Shown here: piece by piece, positions 34,701 through 45,839 of the stretch | Layout of the letters: each line of letters starts with the position of its first letter | Numbering within the stretch: the stretch's first letter is position 1 | Assembly: GCF_032163395.1 (NCBI RefSeq) | Contig: NZ_CP119968.1 | Location: 1,783,501-1,847,500, forward strand | DNA from: Gloeocapsopsis dulcis | Lineage (GTDB): Bacteria > Cyanobacteriota > Cyanobacteriia > Cyanobacteriales > Chroococcidiopsidaceae | Length of the DNA: 64,000 bases | Direction of reading: 5' to 3' | Position numbers and translations under genes: made by a program | The notes under the pieces: model-generated | Database searches by the model: none | Told to the model about the DNA's origin: nothing | What the model saw: the letters and a program-made list of their open reading frames with translations, nothing else

Positions 34701-37558
34701 CCACTCAGAAGAACACCGAGCAAGACTGGCTCAAAACGAACCTGGCGAAGTTCACGCGAATGCTGCAAGGACAGCGAGAACTCGAAACGGTGTCCAAACT
34801 GATCCTATCAGAACTGGCTCCGCTGGTTTCTGCTCAGCAGGGAGTCTTTTACTTGATGGAATCGAGCGAGACACCGCGCCCGTACCTGAAGTTGCTCAGT
34901 TCCTATGCCTATCGCGAACGCAAGCATCTCGCAAACCGCTTTCGCTTAGGTGAGGGCATCGTCGGTCAATGTGCGCTAGAAAAAGAGCGAATTTTGCTGA
35001 CAGAAGTGCCGTACAACTACATTCGGATCGCGTCTGGGTTGGGTGAAGCAACACCGTTGAATATTGTTGTTTTGCCCGTACTGTTTGAGGGGCAGGTGAC
35101 AGCAGTGATCGAGTTGGCATCTTTCCACCGCTTCAGCGAAATTCACCTGACGTTTTTAGATCAATTGACCGAAAGTATTGCCATTGTCCTCAACACCATC
35201 TCTGCTAGTATGCGAACCGAGGAACTACTCAAGCAGTCGCAATCGTTAGCAGAAGAATTGCAAACGCAGCAGACAGAGTTGACAGAAACCAACAAACGAC
35301 TAGAGCAACAAGCGCAATCGCTCAAAGCCTCAGAGGATCTGTTGAAGAACCAGCAGGAACAGTTACAGCAAACGAATGCAGAGTTGGAAGAGAAAGCCGA
35401 ATTGCTGGCAATGCAAAACCGAGAAGTCGAGCGCAAAAATAACGAGATTGAGCAGGCACGGCGATCGCTCGAAGAAAAAGCCGAACAACTCGCATTGACC
35501 TCGAAGTACAAGTCTCAATTTCTCGCCAATATGTCCCATGAGTTGCGCACTCCGCTCAACAGTCTGCTCATTCTGGCACGCCTATTAAGCGACAACAGCG
35601 AGGGCAACTTGACCGACAAGCAGGTGGAATACACGCGCACAATCTATTCTGCTGGTAATGATTTGTTAGGGTTAATCAACGATATCCTCGATTTGGCAAA
35701 AATTGAGTCGGGAACAATGTCGGTGAATATTGCCCCAACTGTATTTACAGACTTGCACGATTATCTAGAACGCACCTTTCGCCAGGTTGCCTACGATCGC
35801 CAACTAGAGTTTCAACTTAATTTTGACGATTGCCTCCCCCAAGCGATCTACACCGACACTAAACGTTTGCAACAAGTCCTGAAAAATCTGCTAGCAAATG
35901 CGTTTAAGTTTACTGAGCAAGGGCACGTCCAGTTAGATGTGCGAGTGGCGACACAGGGTTGGAGTCCAGATCGAGAATTGCTCAATAGCGCTGAGTGCGT
36001 GCTTGCCTTTGGCGTAACTGATACGGGAGTTGGTGTTTCCCTGGACAAACAGCAAATTATTTTTGAAGCATTCCAGCAGGTAGATGGCACCACCTCGCGA
36101 AAATATGGTGGTACGGGATTGGGCTTGTCGATTAGCCGCGAAATTGCTCACTTATTGGGGGGTGAAATTCGCTTAGTTAGTCAACCTGGTCAAGGTAGCA
36201 CCTTCACCCTCTACCTACCACAGAATTACCCAACCACTGAGGCGCTCAAAAGTCATAAGAAAAGTTCAGAATCCATAGTTTCCAGTTCTCAGCTCGATGA
36301 TAGTCAACAGGCAATTGAAGACGATCGCGAACTGCTCGAGCCAGGCGATCGTTCGCTGCTGATCGTCGAAGATGACCTGAACTTCGCACGGATTTTGCTC
36401 GATGTCGTGCGGCAGCAAGGGTTTAAGGGAATCGTGGCAACCTGTGGCGATGTGGGGTTAGCAATGGCACGACAATTCCAACCCTCTGCGATCATGCTCG
36501 ATATTCATCTTCCTGTGCTTGATGGTTGGACAGTTCTTGATTGCCTGAAGCACGATCCCAATACCTGTCACATTCCAGTTCATGTCATGAGCGTCGAGGA
36601 CGGACAACAACAGAGTTGGCAAAAGGGCGCGATCGCTTACCTACAAAAACCGATCAGTAGCGAATCACTTTTCAATGCACTGGCGAGTCTCAAGGAGTTC
36701 ACAGATCGCAGTGTGAAGCGGTTGCTAATAGTGGAAGATAACGAGACGCAGCGTAACAGTATTGTCGAGTTGATCGGCAACACAGATGTCGAGATTACCG
36801 CCGTTGCTACGGGTGGAGCAGCGCTAGAAGCTCTGAGTTCTCAACGATTTGACTGCCTAGTGTTGGATTTAGGACTTCCCGACATGACAGGATTTGCGCT
36901 AATTGAGCAAATTAAGCAAGAACTCAATCTCGGTTACCTACCGATTATTGTCTACACGGGCATCGCCTTGACTGCACAGGAAGAAATTGAACTGCGTCGT
37001 CTCTCAGACACAATCATTATCAAAGATGTGCGATCGCCCGAACGCCTATTTGATGCCACCGCCTTGTTCTTGCATCGCGTCTTGACAAATCTACCCGCCG
37101 CTAAAAGGCAAATGTTGGAACAACTGCGGCAAAACAATTCAATTCTTGTCGGCAAAACAGTTCTGATTATCGATGACGATATGCGTAATATTTTTGCTCT
37201 CACCAGTCTGCTAGAGCGTCAGCAAATGCAGGTTCTCTATGCCGAAAATGGTCGAGACGGCATTGCAGTACTACAAGCTAACCCTGGTGTGGATGTGGTG
37301 CTAATGGATGTGATGATGCCAGAGATGGATGGCTACGAAACCCTTGCTGCGATTCGCAAGCTGCAACAATTCAACACCCTACCCATCATTGCGCTAACGG
37401 CAAAAGCGATGTGGGGCGACCGAGAAAAATGTCTGGAGGCAGGAGCTTCTGACTACATCACAAAACCCGTTGATATCGACCAACTACTGTCACTGTTACA
37501 AAGTTGGCTGCGGCGACAGCAGTCAGATGGTCAATCTTCTGAATCGCAATCAGATTAA
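31751..37558 (+). CDS. soluble multi-HAMP hybrid histidine kinase
   Basis: A 1935-residue kinase with no membrane segment. About residues 14-66 form a first HAMP module, followed by ten more in ~92-residue units up to residue ~985, each with a [15 protein letters not shown] helix and an [17 protein letters not shown] helix. Next come a GAF domain (~1013-1146), a long coiled coil (~1155-1250), the phospho-accepting His in [13 protein letters not shown] (~1263), an ATPase domain ([19 protein letters not shown]) and three receivers (LLIVEDD ~1535, RLLIVEDN ~1655, VLIIDDD ~1800), each with its Asp. HAMP arrays of this type occur in fungal Nik1 osmosensing kinases. It ends four bases into the convergent kinase gene. 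Input signal unknown. Confidence 0.95.
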   Translation: MSTAQITNSTDELDLKQLLTTLTEIKKGNFAARMPIDQTGIAGKIADTLNDIIDMNERLAAELERISTVVGKEGKTYERASLGSVRGSWQDCVGSVNTLVTDLVQPMAETTRVIRAVANGDLSQMIATEIEGRPLQGEFLQTTQIVNTMVSQLNSFSSEVTRVARDVGTEGKLGVQADVKGVAGTWKDLTDSVNLMAGNLTAQVRNIAEVTTAVANGNLSKKITVDVKGEILELKNTINTMVDQLNSFASEVTRVAREVGTEGKLGVQAEVKGVAGTWKDLTDNVNLMAGNLTGQVRNIAEVATAIASGDLSKKITVDVKGEILELKNTINIMVDQLNSFASEVTRVAREVGAEGKLGGQAEVRGVAGTWKDLTDSVNFMAGSLTAQVRNIAEVTTAVANGDLSKKITVDVKGEILELKNTINTMVDQLNSFASEVTRVAREVGTEGKLGVQAEVKGVAGTWKDLTDSVNSMAGNLTAQVRNIAEVATAIASGDLSKTITVQVKGEILELKNTINTMVDQLSSFASEVTRVAREVGTEGKLGVQAEVKGVAGTWKDLTDNVNSMAGNLTAQVRNIAEVATAIANGDLSKTITVQVKGEILELKNTINTMVDQLSSFASEVTRVAREVGTEGKLGVQAEVKGVAGTWKDLTDSVNFMAGSLTAQVRNIADVTTAVANGDLSKKITVDVKGEILELKNTINTMVDQLSAFGSEVTRVTREVGSEGKLGVQAYVRDVGGIWKDLTDNVNSMAGNLTAQVRNIAEVTKAVANGDLSKKITVDVKGEILELKDTINTMVDQLNSFASEVTRVAREVGSEGILGGQAEVKGVAGTWKDLTDSVNLMAGNLTAQVRGIAKVVTAVANGDLKRKLMLEAKGEIETLADTINEMIDTLATFAEQVTTVAREVGIEGKLGGQAKVPGAAGTWRDLTDNVNELAANLTTQVRAIAEVATAVTKGDLTRSIAVEALGEVAALKDNINQMIATLRDTTQKNTEQDWLKTNLAKFTRMLQGQRELETVSKLILSELAPLVSAQQGVFYLMESSETPRPYLKLLSSYAYRERKHLANRFRLGEGIVGQCALEKERILLTEVPYNYIRIASGLGEATPLNIVVLPVLFEGQVTAVIELASFHRFSEIHLTFLDQLTESIAIVLNTISASMRTEELLKQSQSLAEELQTQQTELTETNKRLEQQAQSLKASEDLLKNQQEQLQQTNAELEEKAELLAMQNREVERKNNEIEQARRSLEEKAEQLALTSKYKSQFLANMSHELRTPLNSLLILARLLSDNSEGNLTDKQVEYTRTIYSAGNDLLGLINDILDLAKIESGTMSVNIAPTVFTDLHDYLERTFRQVAYDRQLEFQLNFDDCLPQAIYTDTKRLQQVLKNLLANAFKFTEQGHVQLDVRVATQGWSPDRELLNSAECVLAFGVTDTGVGVSLDKQQIIFEAFQQVDGTTSRKYGGTGLGLSISREIAHLLGGEIRLVSQPGQGSTFTLYLPQNYPTTEALKSHKKSSESIVSSSQLDDSQQAIEDDRELLEPGDRSLLIVEDDLNFARILLDVVRQQGFKGIVATCGDVGLAMARQFQPSAIMLDIHLPVLDGWTVLDCLKHDPNTCHIPVHVMSVEDGQQQSWQKGAIAYLQKPISSESLFNALASLKEFTDRSVKRLLIVEDNETQRNSIVELIGNTDVEITAVATGGAALEALSSQRFDCLVLDLGLPDMTGFALIEQIKQELNLGYLPIIVYTGIALTAQEEIELRRLSDTIIIKDVRSPERLFDATALFLHRVLTNLPAAKRQMLEQLRQNNSILVGKTVLIIDDDMRNIFALTSLLERQQMQVLYAENGRDGIAVLQANPGVDVVLMDVMMPEMDGYETLAAIRKLQQFNTLPIIALTAKAMWGDREKCLEAGASDYITKPVDIDQLLSLLQSWLRRQQSDGQSSESQSD
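32237..34580 (+). repeat. 276-bp tandem repeats coding HAMP units
   Basis: About nine in-frame units of 276 bp within the multi-HAMP kinase gene. The unit starting GAAACTCGGCGTCC recurs at 33091, 33367 and 33643, exactly 276 bases apart. By eye the first two of these units differ at only about four positions, while outer units are more divergent and end units most of all. This pattern suggests recent duplication or gene conversion in the middle of the array. Confidence 0.9.
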
Positions 37559-38991
37559 CTTTTCAGTGGCAAGTAAATCGTGAAGGTCGCTCCCTGACCT
37601 ACTAAACTACTAGCGGCGATCGTGCCACCATGCGCTTGCACAATGCGTTGAGCGATCGCCAGCCCTAATCCCGTTCCACTACCTTTGCGCGATGGATCGA
37701 CGGTATAAAACTGTTCAAAAATGCGGGGCAGGTCGTTGTCGCGAATTCCCATTCCCTGGTCTTGAATTTCAATAACGACTTGTTTTACCTGCCGATAGCC
37801 AGAAATCGAGATGCTAGAATCTACCTTTGAGTGCTTAATTGCATTGTCCAAAATATTCAGAATTGCTTGCAGCAGGCGTTCAGGATCGCCCTCAAGCCAC
37901 ACATCAGCGATCGCTAGCTGAGTAGATAACCCCTTCGCTTTCATCCGCGATTCCACAGCTCGCAACGCACGGTCGATCAACTGGCGAAGCACGATTGTCT
38001 GTCGCTCCAACAGCGTCACTCCCGCCTCTAAGCGCCCCAGATCGAGTAAGTCATAAATTAACCGTGCCGTCCGCCGAGTTTCATCCTCAATCGTTTGAAA
38101 AAAGCGATCGCGCAAGGCAGGCTCCTCACTGGCTCCACTTCTCAACGCCTCGACTGTTACCTGAATGTTGCTAATGGGAGTTCGTAACTCGTGCGAGACA
38201 TTTGCCAAAAATACCCGTCTCTCTCGATCGAGAGACGCCAACCGTTCGCTCATCCGATTCAGTTCGATCGCCAGTTGATCTAACTCGGTACTCTGACGAA
38301 TTGTCAGTTTGTCGCCAAAGTGCCCGCTTCCCAGGCGAATAGCAAAGTTCCGCATTGTCTGAATGGGTTTTGACAGACTGCGGGCTAACTGATCGCTAAT
38401 CAACGTACAAAGAATAACTGTGAGCAGGAGCGCACTCATAGCTGCCCAAGCTAGCGTAACAAACTGACGCTGGTACTGCTGAAGTGTCAGCGACATCCGC
38501 AGCACACCTAACAACTGTCCATTTCGCAGAATCGGTCGCGCGACATATAAGCGATCGTCCTGTGAGAAAAGCCCTTTTGCTAACCCTTGCGCTGTCTGAT
38601 TTTGCAAAGCTTCACGTACTCCTGCTACTTCTAGCCAGTTCATCGTTTGAGGATCTCTTGGGTTAGAACTGACTAATAATCGACCATCTGGTGCAAAAAT
38701 ACGAAGTGTGACGGTTTCTGGGGCACCATAGCGGTGTACCAGCAACTCCAGCCGCTCAAGATCTTGCCTCTCTATTGCATCTGCAGCACTCTCGCTCAGA
38801 GCAGTTGTCCAATTCTCTAAATCCGCTTGCCGCGTTCGCATGAAGTAAGAATGAAACGACCACAGCAGGTATCCGGACATCAGCGACGTACTCAGGGCTG
38901 TCAGCAGTAAATACGTCACTAATAGCCGCGTGTGAAAGGAGTGCTTTTTCAGCCAAATAGGTACCTGAATCGAACTTAGCAACCTCCTCAT
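37555..38991 (-). CDS. membrane sensor histidine kinase
   Basis: A kinase of about 478 residues. Two membrane segments ([20 protein letters not shown] and [17 protein letters not shown]) enclose a periplasmic sensor of about 140 residues. Then come a HAMP, a HisKA domain with [17 protein letters not shown], and an ATPase domain with [15 protein letters not shown] and [21 protein letters not shown] use ATG 38991, one base after the stop of the response regulator; TTG 39009 would overlap it. Paired with the REC protein upstream. The stop shares the TTAA at 37555-37558 with the convergent hybrid kinase. Confidence 0.93.
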   Translation of the reverse strand: MRRLLSSIQVPIWLKKHSFHTRLLVTYLLLTALSTSLMSGYLLWSFHSYFMRTRQADLENWTTALSESAADAIERQDLERLELLVHRYGAPETVTLRIFAPDGRLLVSSNPRDPQTMNWLEVAGVREALQNQTAQGLAKGLFSQDDRLYVARPILRNGQLLGVLRMSLTLQQYQRQFVTLAWAAMSALLLTVILCTLISDQLARSLSKPIQTMRNFAIRLGSGHFGDKLTIRQSTELDQLAIELNRMSERLASLDRERRVFLANVSHELRTPISNIQVTVEALRSGASEEPALRDRFFQTIEDETRRTARLIYDLLDLGRLEAGVTLLERQTIVLRQLIDRALRAVESRMKAKGLSTQLAIADVWLEGDPERLLQAILNILDNAIKHSKVDSSISISGYRQVKQVVIEIQDQGMGIRDNDLPRIFEQFYTVDPSRKGSGTGLGLAIAQRIVQAHGGTIAASSLVGQGATFTIYLPLKS

Positions 38992-38992
38992 T

Positions 38993-39367
38993 TCAAGCTT
39001 GACCAGCAATATGACGACGCATAACGGTTTTAATGCGGGCTAATAGTTCGCGGGTATTGAATGGTTTAGTGATGTAGTCATCGGCACCTGCCTCTAGCCC
39101 CCAAACTTTGTCAATATCCTGGTCTTTGGCGGTTAGCATGATGATCGGAATGTTAGAGAATGCCCGAATTCGCCAGCAAAGCTCCATTCCATCGACTTCT
39201 GGCAGCATTAAATCAAGCAGAATAATATCTGGAACTTGCTTGTGAAATAACTTCAAGGCAGTGGCTCCATCCCCTGCCGTCGTCACTTCATATCCTTCTT
39301 TCTGAAGTGCATAGGTGAGGCTTTCGCACAATGGTACTTCGTCATCTACTAGTAAAACGTGAGGCAT
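38993..39367 (-). CDS. REC-only response regulator (OmpR-type receiver)
   Basis: A 124-residue receiver. HVLLVDDEVPLCESL provides the acidic pair, IILLDLMLPEVDGMEL the phosphorylated Asp, IIMLTAKDQDIDKVWGLEAG the Thr, and DDYITKPFNTRELLARI the Lys. The sequence is of OmpR/PhoB type up to the linker (IKTVMRRHIAGQA), where it stops: the winged-helix output domain is absent. Nothing resembling that domain follows in another frame, since the next gene begins one base later. It probably acts as a phosphate relay or protein-interaction regulator with the adjacent kinase. Confidence 0.92.
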   Translation of the reverse strand: MPHVLLVDDEVPLCESLTYALQKEGYEVTTAGDGATALKLFHKQVPDIILLDLMLPEVDGMELCWRIRAFSNIPIIMLTAKDQDIDKVWGLEAGADDYITKPFNTRELLARIKTVMRRHIAGQA

Positions 39368-39504
39368 TTAGCATTATTAAGCGCTGCTTTTTCAGAGACT
39401 GTCATGGAATCAGTTTCCAATCTTCTTCCTTAAGGTACAAATTAACTAGATTATTTATGACTCAGCGGCTTGGTAAGCGCAACACTAATGCTGATTGTAC
39501 CTTG

Positions 39505-41373
39505 TCACCCAGTGTTATAGCCTCGCGGCGTAATCATCCAGTTTCCGTGGGTGCGGGTACTTTGATTGCCTATGAGAACCGTACTCAACATATCTATAGG
39601 AATATCGAGCAGTTTTTCAAGTGTCGTTAAGGTAATTTGTTCATCTTGGCGATATACCGAACGGACTACAGCAACAGGTGTTTGAGGATTGCGATATTGC
39701 AGAAATATCTCGATCGCAGTCGTGAGTTGTTGAATGCGTGTTTGCGATCGCGGATTATACAGCGCCGTAACAAAATCTGCCATGGCTGCAGCGTGTAAGC
39801 GTTTTTCAATGACTTCCCACGGTGTCAGTAGATCGCTTAAACTAATTGCACAAAAATCATGCATTAATGGCGCACCTAAACGTGCGGCGGCGGCTTGCAT
39901 TGCTGTAATTCCTGGAAAGACTTCTACTTTTGGAGTATTACCATCCCAGCCTTGTGTTTGCAGTTCCTCTAGAACTAAACCCGCCATGCCATAAATGCCA
40001 ATATCACCTGAAGAAACTACAGCTACAGTTAAACCCCACTGCGCGAGTGCGATCGCCCGTTGCGCCCGTTGGCGTTCTTGAGTAATTGGTAAGGCTTCAA
40101 TAATTTGATGCGGCTGGAGGAGTGGGGCGATTAAGTCGATGTACAGCGAGTAACCAATGACTGCATCCGCAGAAGCTACCGCAGCTTGTGCAGCTGGAGT
40201 TATTTGGTCTAACTGTCCTGGTCCTATACCAACAAGTAACAAACAACCAGTACGTCCAGTATATTCTTGTTCAGCTTGGGCGATCGCAACTGTAACCGCA
40301 CCTTGAAATTCAGTAGAAGCGCGAAAAATTTGCTTAGAAACAAGTAAATGTTGAGCCTTGGCAGCACACAACGCCGCAGCCTCAGCTACGCTGGGGGTTC
40401 CCACTTCAGCATCAACAATTTTTGAGGGATTGGGTACAGTAACAGAACATAAAATATCCGCAGGAAAGGTGCATAAAGGGAAATTGCGATCGCGACACAT
40501 TTCAACTAACCCAACTTCATCGGCTTTGATATCAATCGTGGCAATACCAGCGATTGCCTGTTCAGCTAATTGATGATCTTGACATACGTGTTTAATTGTG
40601 CTTTCAATTAGTTCACGCGATGTCCCGCGTTCGCACCCAATTCCTAGCCAGAGAACACGAGGATGCCAATGGATGGAGGGGTGAGGAGTGAGGGGTAAGG
40701 GGTGTAGGGCTTTGCCCTTCTCGGAGAGTGGGGTAATATAGATTCTGGGAATTGTATCTAAAGAGGCTTCTAAACTCAAGCTGGATTTTTGAAAGCTAAC
40801 GGTTGATTGCCATAGGGTAGAACCGGCTTCTTGAATGACTTGTACTGGTTCACTGCGGGCGATCGCTGCACTTACTTCTGTCCAGTTTCCCTCACCGCGT
40901 TGCCAACCGAAGGGAATACCTAAAATATCAACTGCTGGCAATCCTAATGTAGATGCAGCGCCAGTTAGTACAGGTGTCGCATTGAGTAGCTGTGCGATCG
41001 CTTGTGTCAGTTTATCCGCGCCGCCTTGATGTCCACTGCACAAACTGATCACAAATTTACCAGTTTCATCGACAACAACAATTGCCGGATCGCAGGATTT
41101 ATGTTGGAGTAAAGGCGCTATTAGTCGCACGACAGCCCCCGTTGCTAAACCAAATATTAAACCTTGGTGTGTTTTCCAATGTTCAGCAACATGACTTTTG
41201 AGCGAACCTGTGTAAACCTTTGCTCCTGCAATACCTTCAATTGATTCTGGAACCCAAAGTGTGATACCATTTTGACACAATTGCTGTAGCGTTTTAGCTG
41301 CTGTTGGAGTTGTGGCGATCGCCGCGAGTGGTTGAAAGTTTTGCAAAGTTAACACAAGTAATAATAAACCCAA
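39505..41373 (-). CDS. cobJ: CbiG-CobJ fusion, cobalamin biosynthesis
   Basis: A 622-residue fusion. Residues ~15-350 are CbiG-like: LIFGLATGAVVRLIAPLL and VISLCSGHQGGADKL, then LWLGIGCERGTSRELI, a CbiG C-terminal block. Residues ~375-615 are precorrin-3B C17-methyltransferase: LLLVGIGPGQLDQITPAA, then VVSSGDIGIYGMAGLVLE, VEVFPGITAMQAAAARLGAP and TALYNPRSQTR. It would methylate C17 with ring contraction and open the lactone in corrin ring synthesis. This fusion is common in cyanobacteria. No ATG fits the start: TTG 41373 is used and GTG 41355 is possible. No cobalamin riboswitch was seen upstream. Confidence 0.92.
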   Translation of the reverse strand: MGLLLLVLTLQNFQPLAAIATTPTAAKTLQQLCQNGITLWVPESIEGIAGAKVYTGSLKSHVAEHWKTHQGLIFGLATGAVVRLIAPLLQHKSCDPAIVVVDETGKFVISLCSGHQGGADKLTQAIAQLLNATPVLTGAASTLGLPAVDILGIPFGWQRGEGNWTEVSAAIARSEPVQVIQEAGSTLWQSTVSFQKSSLSLEASLDTIPRIYITPLSEKGKALHPLPLTPHPSIHWHPRVLWLGIGCERGTSRELIESTIKHVCQDHQLAEQAIAGIATIDIKADEVGLVEMCRDRNFPLCTFPADILCSVTVPNPSKIVDAEVGTPSVAEAAALCAAKAQHLLVSKQIFRASTEFQGAVTVAIAQAEQEYTGRTGCLLLVGIGPGQLDQITPAAQAAVASADAVIGYSLYIDLIAPLLQPHQIIEALPITQERQRAQRAIALAQWGLTVAVVSSGDIGIYGMAGLVLEELQTQGWDGNTPKVEVFPGITAMQAAAARLGAPLMHDFCAISLSDLLTPWEVIEKRLHAAAMADFVTALYNPRSQTRIQQLTTAIEIFLQYRNPQTPVAVVRSVYRQDEQITLTTLEKLLDIPIDMLSTVLIGNQSTRTHGNWMITPRGYNTG

Positions 41374-41493
41374 GATGTAGTGCCTATTTTAGCTGTACAG
41401 TTTCATGTAAAAACTACCAGCTTCATAAAGAAATCTAAGCTTCACGTAAATAGTTTTATGATCTAACTGAGATTCTGCCTGAACAAGCAGCAT

Positions 41494-43500
41494 TTATTCA
41501 CTTGCTTGCATTGAATCGAGGTAAGCTTGTAGTGACTCCGCTAAGATTTGTACGCAGGGTTCGCGTAACAGATTGAAGTGGTGCCCAGGAAGATCTTTAA
41601 TCTCTATGCCCCCAGCAACTAATTTACCCCAGCCTAATTGGGAATCAATTTTCATGGATGGCGACCAAGATTTATGTTGTTGAGTTGCTCGGAATAGAAG
41701 TAACTTACCTGAGTAAACTTGAGGTACATAAGTTTTAAGAGCTTGATCAAAAGCTGCTTGCAATGGCGTCGTTTGCAGAGATACTGTAGATTGTTTTTGC
41801 GAATAAAATCTCTGCTTCAACTTCTGTTTTATATAAGTAAATTCTGCTTTGAGTTTAAGTCGTAACAAGTTATTTAAATGCCAAGAAAACTTACTACGTA
41901 AAGATAATTTTTCAAACTCCAGCCCCTGCCTGTTATAGGTATCTACTAAAACCAATACAGCTATTTTTTGCCCTTGAGCTTGCAACTGTCTTGCCATCTC
42001 ATATGCTATTAAACCTCCAAAAGAGTAACCACCAATAAAGTAAGGACCAAAGGGCTGGAAATCCTGTATTTCTCGGATGTAGTCAGCTGCCATCTCTTCA
42101 ACACGGGTATGGGGAGTTTGTTTACCATCCAATCCTTTTGCTTGTAGCCCATAAAAGGGTTGATCTTGACCTAGATAATGCGCCAAGCTGCGGTAGCCCA
42201 AAACATTACCACCCATAGTGTGTACGAAAGTTTTGTACAAACGGATACCTGGTTCACTGTTGAAGGGATGGGGAATAAATTTCTCGGCAGTTAGCTCTGG
42301 GCGGTTGAGGTACCCCCTAGCAAGCCCTGATCCACTAATGTATAGCTCGCCTGGAACCCCTACAGGTACAGGCTGTAACTCAGGGTTTAGGATGTAAATT
42401 TGTGTATTAGCAATTGGACGACCAATCGGGGCAATTCGATAATTACTATTGCGATCGCAATAGTAATAAGTAGCATCTATTGAGGCTTCTGTGGGACCAT
42501 AGACATTGTGCAAAACATTGTCTATGTTCAGGCGGGTAAAGAAACGCGTTTGGAGTTCTGCTGGTAAAGCTTCACCCCCGCAAAAGATATACCTCAAGTA
42601 TTTACAAGCATCAACGTCCCTTTCCTCTAAGAACAAGCGGAGCATCGCAGGTACCATGGCGATTGTAGTAATCTGCTGCTCGGCAATCAACTTAACGAGG
42701 TAAGCACTGTCTTGATGTCCACCTGGACGAGCCAAAACTAACTTTGCTCCGCAAGATAAGGGCCAAAATATCTGCCAAACAGAGGGATCGAAGCTAAACG
42801 AAAACGATAGTAAAACTTTGTCTGCTGTAGTAAGTGGAAAAGTATTTTGCCTCCAGCACAGTTGATTACAAATCCCAGCGTGGCAAATCATCACTCCCTT
42901 GGGCTGTCCTGTAGAACCTGAGGTGTAGATTACATATGTTAGGTTACTTTCCGTTGTCTCACAGACTAGATTTTCTTCGCTCTGCTGGGATATAACTTCC
43001 CCATCTGAGTCTAAATAAATTAGCGATCTAGAGGCTGGTAAGCTCTGTGCTAGTCGTTTTTGAGTCAGTAATACTTCTACTTGGGTTTCCTGCAAAATAA
43101 AGGATAAGCGTTCTAAAGGATACTCGGGTTCTAGAGGTACATAAGCTCCTCCAGCTTTAAGAATTCCTAACAGTCCTACAACTATCTCTAAGGATCGTAT
43201 GCAGATGCCAACTAATACTTCAGGACCAACCCCAAGTGACTGCAAGTAATGTGCTAGCTGATTTGCCCGTTGGTTTAACTGCTGACAAGTAAAGTATTTA
43301 TTATCAAAAACTACAGCTACAGCATCAGGTGTTTGCGTTACTTGAGCTTCAAACATTTGATGAATGTACGTAGAATTAACGGACAAGGCTGGAGCATTAT
43401 GTTCTACTTCTAAATTTTGCAGGAAGTTAGTTTCGTTTAATAGATTTCTTTGGATATTTTGCTTGAAATAGGAATTTTCTTTTTTTGTTTTCATACTCAT
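41494..43500 (-). pseudogene. NRPS remnant: partial adenylation domain fused to thioesterase
   Basis: A 668-residue open frame. Residues ~50-426 are an adenylation domain with core motifs A1-A6 (LKAGGAYVPLEP, YTSGSTGQPKG, NVYGPTEAS, GELYISGSGLARGYL). At GIRLYKT, where GDLARY should follow, it switches to VHTMGGNVLGYRSLAHYLG, the start of a thioesterase with GGYSFGGLIAYE (nucleophile Ser ~495) and GHHFNLL. The end of the A domain (with the catalytic Lys) and the whole carrier protein are missing, near base 42228. The deletion is in frame. Amino-acid activation cannot be completed, although the thioesterase might fold. I use ATG 43500; GTG 43506 is possible. Confidence 0.75.
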
Positions 43501-43580
43501 TTTCACTGTTTTTAGTTAAACACTAACAATACTTCTAAAATTTAAAATATTTAGGTATTTAATAAACGTTTTTAAAGGTA

Positions 43581-44472
43581 TCAGGACTTACGTAAGAGTC
43601 ATTTGAATGGACGGATGTTGGAGTTGTGCAATCAAATAATCTCAGAGCATCCCGTGCTTGATCTGGTAGATAGTCTTACTGCTGTGGTAGGCAATCGAAT
43701 TGAGCCGAATCCAAACGAGTAAGGCACAAGCAAGATGATTGCGTTGAATGCGAGGTTTACGACATTGGCAAGCTGCGAGTGCGGTTAAGTGCTTCAACTC
43801 ACGGTGAAACTCCTCAATCTGAAGAGCGGATGCCACAGGCATCTTGCACAGCATCAGTGTCAGCTTGGGCTAAGTCGTTGGTGGCGACAAATTCCGTCGT
43901 GTTGGTAGCAACAGTGACTCGCAACAGTTTCACCTTTTTAACTTTCGGGAAGCCTGGGATGTTGAGCAACTTGCCTTGCTGCACATCGCTATCACTCCAG
44001 ACCAGTTCATCCCCGCGCACGTACGGTGCACTGCCGCCACTATCATCGACGCGACGGTTGGTTTTGAGTGGGCAGTAATACACGCCGAATTGGTCGATTT
44101 GCCCCATCAACTTCGGTGTTGCCTACCAGCTGTCCATCAAGACGGTACGAAACGATAACTGCTTGCTGTAGACTACTCCCTTCAGCATGTTGGCAACACG
44201 ATCCAACTTACTTTGTCCATCCCCATCCGGGTCATCGACTCGATAGTTAATTGGGGATGGCTGTAGCAGCACTTTAACGTTGTCCCACAGCAACCGAGGC
44301 GTTAGCCTCTCGCCCCGAAGATAGCGATTGATGCGGTCATGGCTAATGCCTTCTAGATCGTCAGCCAGATGAGTGACGATGTAGTTGATAGGACTGCTCA
44401 GCAACTACTGCCTGTAATCCAGTTTGGTGCAGCTCATTTCTCCCGTCTAAAACTACTTTTGCGTAAGTCCTG
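43581..44472 (-). mobile_element. decayed insertion sequence with terminal inverted repeats
   Basis: The left end TCAGGACTTACGTAAGAGT (43581) and the right end (read inward from 44472: TCAGGACTTACGCAAAAGT) are imperfect inverted repeats of about 19 bases. Between them lies a broken DDE transposase on the minus strand. No target duplication was seen in the flanks, so one side may have been deleted. At about 890 bp it is shorter than a complete element of this type. Confidence 0.75.
43642..44404 (-). pseudogene. IS4/IS701-type transposase, frameshifted and internally deleted
   Basis: Three frame pieces in order: 44404-44123 (THLADDLEGISHDRINRYL, then DPDGDGQSKLDRVANML and FRTVLMDSW), 44110-43814 (YYCPLKTNRRVDDSGG, EFVATNDLAQADTDAVQDAC) and 43854-43642 (IEEFHRELKHLTALAACQCR, IYQIKHGML). 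Together they cover most of a DDE transposase, ending at the catalytic E-containing EEFHRELK. A deletion between LLQPSP and DPDGDG removes the first catalytic Asp. There are two frameshifts, so the element is dead. Confidence 0.8.
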
Positions 44473-44480
44473 AACCAGAT

Positions 44481-45040
44481 ACATTCGAGAAATAGTTTAT
44501 GGTAAACGAAGACCCATAACGTACTGGGAAATAACTACTGACCCAGAAACAATGCCAGAAAATTCTACTTCGTTTATCATGACTAATCTTCAAGGAAATT
44601 TGAAGAAGACTTTAGGCGATCTCTATGGTTTAAGAACGTGGGTTGAATATGGTTTTCGGCAGTGTAAACAGGAATTGGGGTGGACAGATTATCGCTTCAC
44701 TAATTTTAAGGATATTGAAAAGTGGTGGGAGATTATTTTTTGTGCTTACACCATGATTAGTTGAAATTCTTCAGCTTTTTTAGCTTTACATCAATCCGAT
44801 AAAATTGAAACTGATGTATAAGAAGATAATTCTGGAGATTATTCTAATCATCCACAATGGAACCATGGAGGTGGATGGAAAAATACTCTAAATAATCTTC
44901 GTTTAATTGTCCAACCGCTCTTTCTGTTTTGGTTGATTTATCCCTGGTTAGATATCTTTCCTAATTCTGATTTATTGCTTGGATTTAATCACCTAATTAG
45001 TGCAATGAATCAATTCAAACCCTTTTATTCTTCTGGATAA
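44481..45040 (+). pseudogene. 5'-truncated IS701-type transposase remnant
   Basis: Reading plus: IREIVYGKRRPITYWEITT, then LGDLYGLRTWVEYGFRQCKQ and ELGWTDYRFTNF, which is the C-terminal third of a DDE transposase with its catalytic Glu region (YGFRQCKQELG). In-frame stops occur at 44762 and shortly after (near 44819), but the frame continues with LFLFWLIYPWLDIFPNSDLLLG to about 45040. The 5' two-thirds is absent, probably lost when the neighbouring IS inserted or by deletion. Confidence 0.75.
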
Positions 45041-45127
45041 AAGAGTTTATCTACTACTTGTTGGCTTCGGCAAGTGACAGAAGAGGGTTAGAATGACAAA
45101 GGTACTTAATTACGTCTTGTATTGGGA

Positions 45128-45670
45128 ATGAATGAAGTGCTAGAAGTTCCAACGGACATATCTTTTAAACAAGCTATTGATTTAACTCAATTATTGCTGG
45201 ATCAAGTTGTATCTAGACAGATCCAAGAATCTGAAGTAGAAGTAGTTGTGTCTGATTTGGTTAGAACGCAAAATGGTGCTAGAGGGTTTTTTGTGACTTA
45301 TTTAACTTCTGATTTGCCAGTAGTTGATCGCTTAACAAATTCGGTTGTGGAAGCTTTGCGATCGCATCCTGAAACTGTCGCGGAATTGTTAGTGAAGAAT
45401 ATTGCGATGTCTGCAGCCCAAGCAATCTATCACCACCGCAATCAAGCTGAGGAAATGGCACAAGGTTCGTTACGAGTTCAACAGCGTACGCAAAGGTTAA
45501 TTCAATTAGTTAATCTTGCTGCTGTAGATCAACATGCTCAGGAGTTGTTAGATACTGCTACAACTGGAGAAGGTAGCTACAAAAACTTTCTCAATCGCTG
45601 GGGTTACGATACTGAACAAAGACAAGTGATTTGCCAAGCACTACAACAAGTCTTATCCCGCGCCAGTTAA
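45128..45670 (+). CDS. conserved hypothetical protein
   Basis: A 180-residue soluble, mostly helical protein. No catalytic motif was recognised. Segments such as VEVVVSDLVRTQNGARGFFV and VEALRSHPETVAELLVKNIA suggest a compact alpha-helical fold seen in cyanobacterial proteins of unknown function. I use ATG 45128 (TTG 45122 adds two residues). It lies between IS debris and tspO and appears intact. No partner gene is evident. Confidence 0.65.
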   Translation: MNEVLEVPTDISFKQAIDLTQLLLDQVVSRQIQESEVEVVVSDLVRTQNGARGFFVTYLTSDLPVVDRLTNSVVEALRSHPETVAELLVKNIAMSAAQAIYHHRNQAEEMAQGSLRVQQRTQRLIQLVNLAAVDQHAQELLDTATTGEGSYKNFLNRWGYDTEQRQVICQALQQVLSRAS

Positions 45671-45839
45671 AGTGTCGCGACTTCAACTAACCACTAAATC
45701 CTACTAAGAATACAGCGATCGCACCAATCCAGCATTAGGACTGCCTTTGAAGGAATAGTTTTTGTCTTTCATAGAAGTACCTACGTGTTAAACTTATATA
45801 TTTATTGTTACATTTAGTAACGGATTTTTCATACTGATA

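Noticed and set aside
31978-34704. Long minus-strand open frames, repeated every 276 bases, inside the multi-HAMP gene
   Set aside because: They are antisense shadows of the tandem repeats; the predicted proteins have no domain features and repeat only because the coding strand does.
41374-41493. Cobalamin riboswitch upstream of the CbiG-CobJ gene
   Set aside because: The gap is only 120 bases and no conserved B12-box-like sequence was visible.
43581-45040. One compound transposon covering both transposase relics
   Set aside because: The inverted repeats enclose only the minus-strand relic and the plus-strand relic is of different sequence and orientation.
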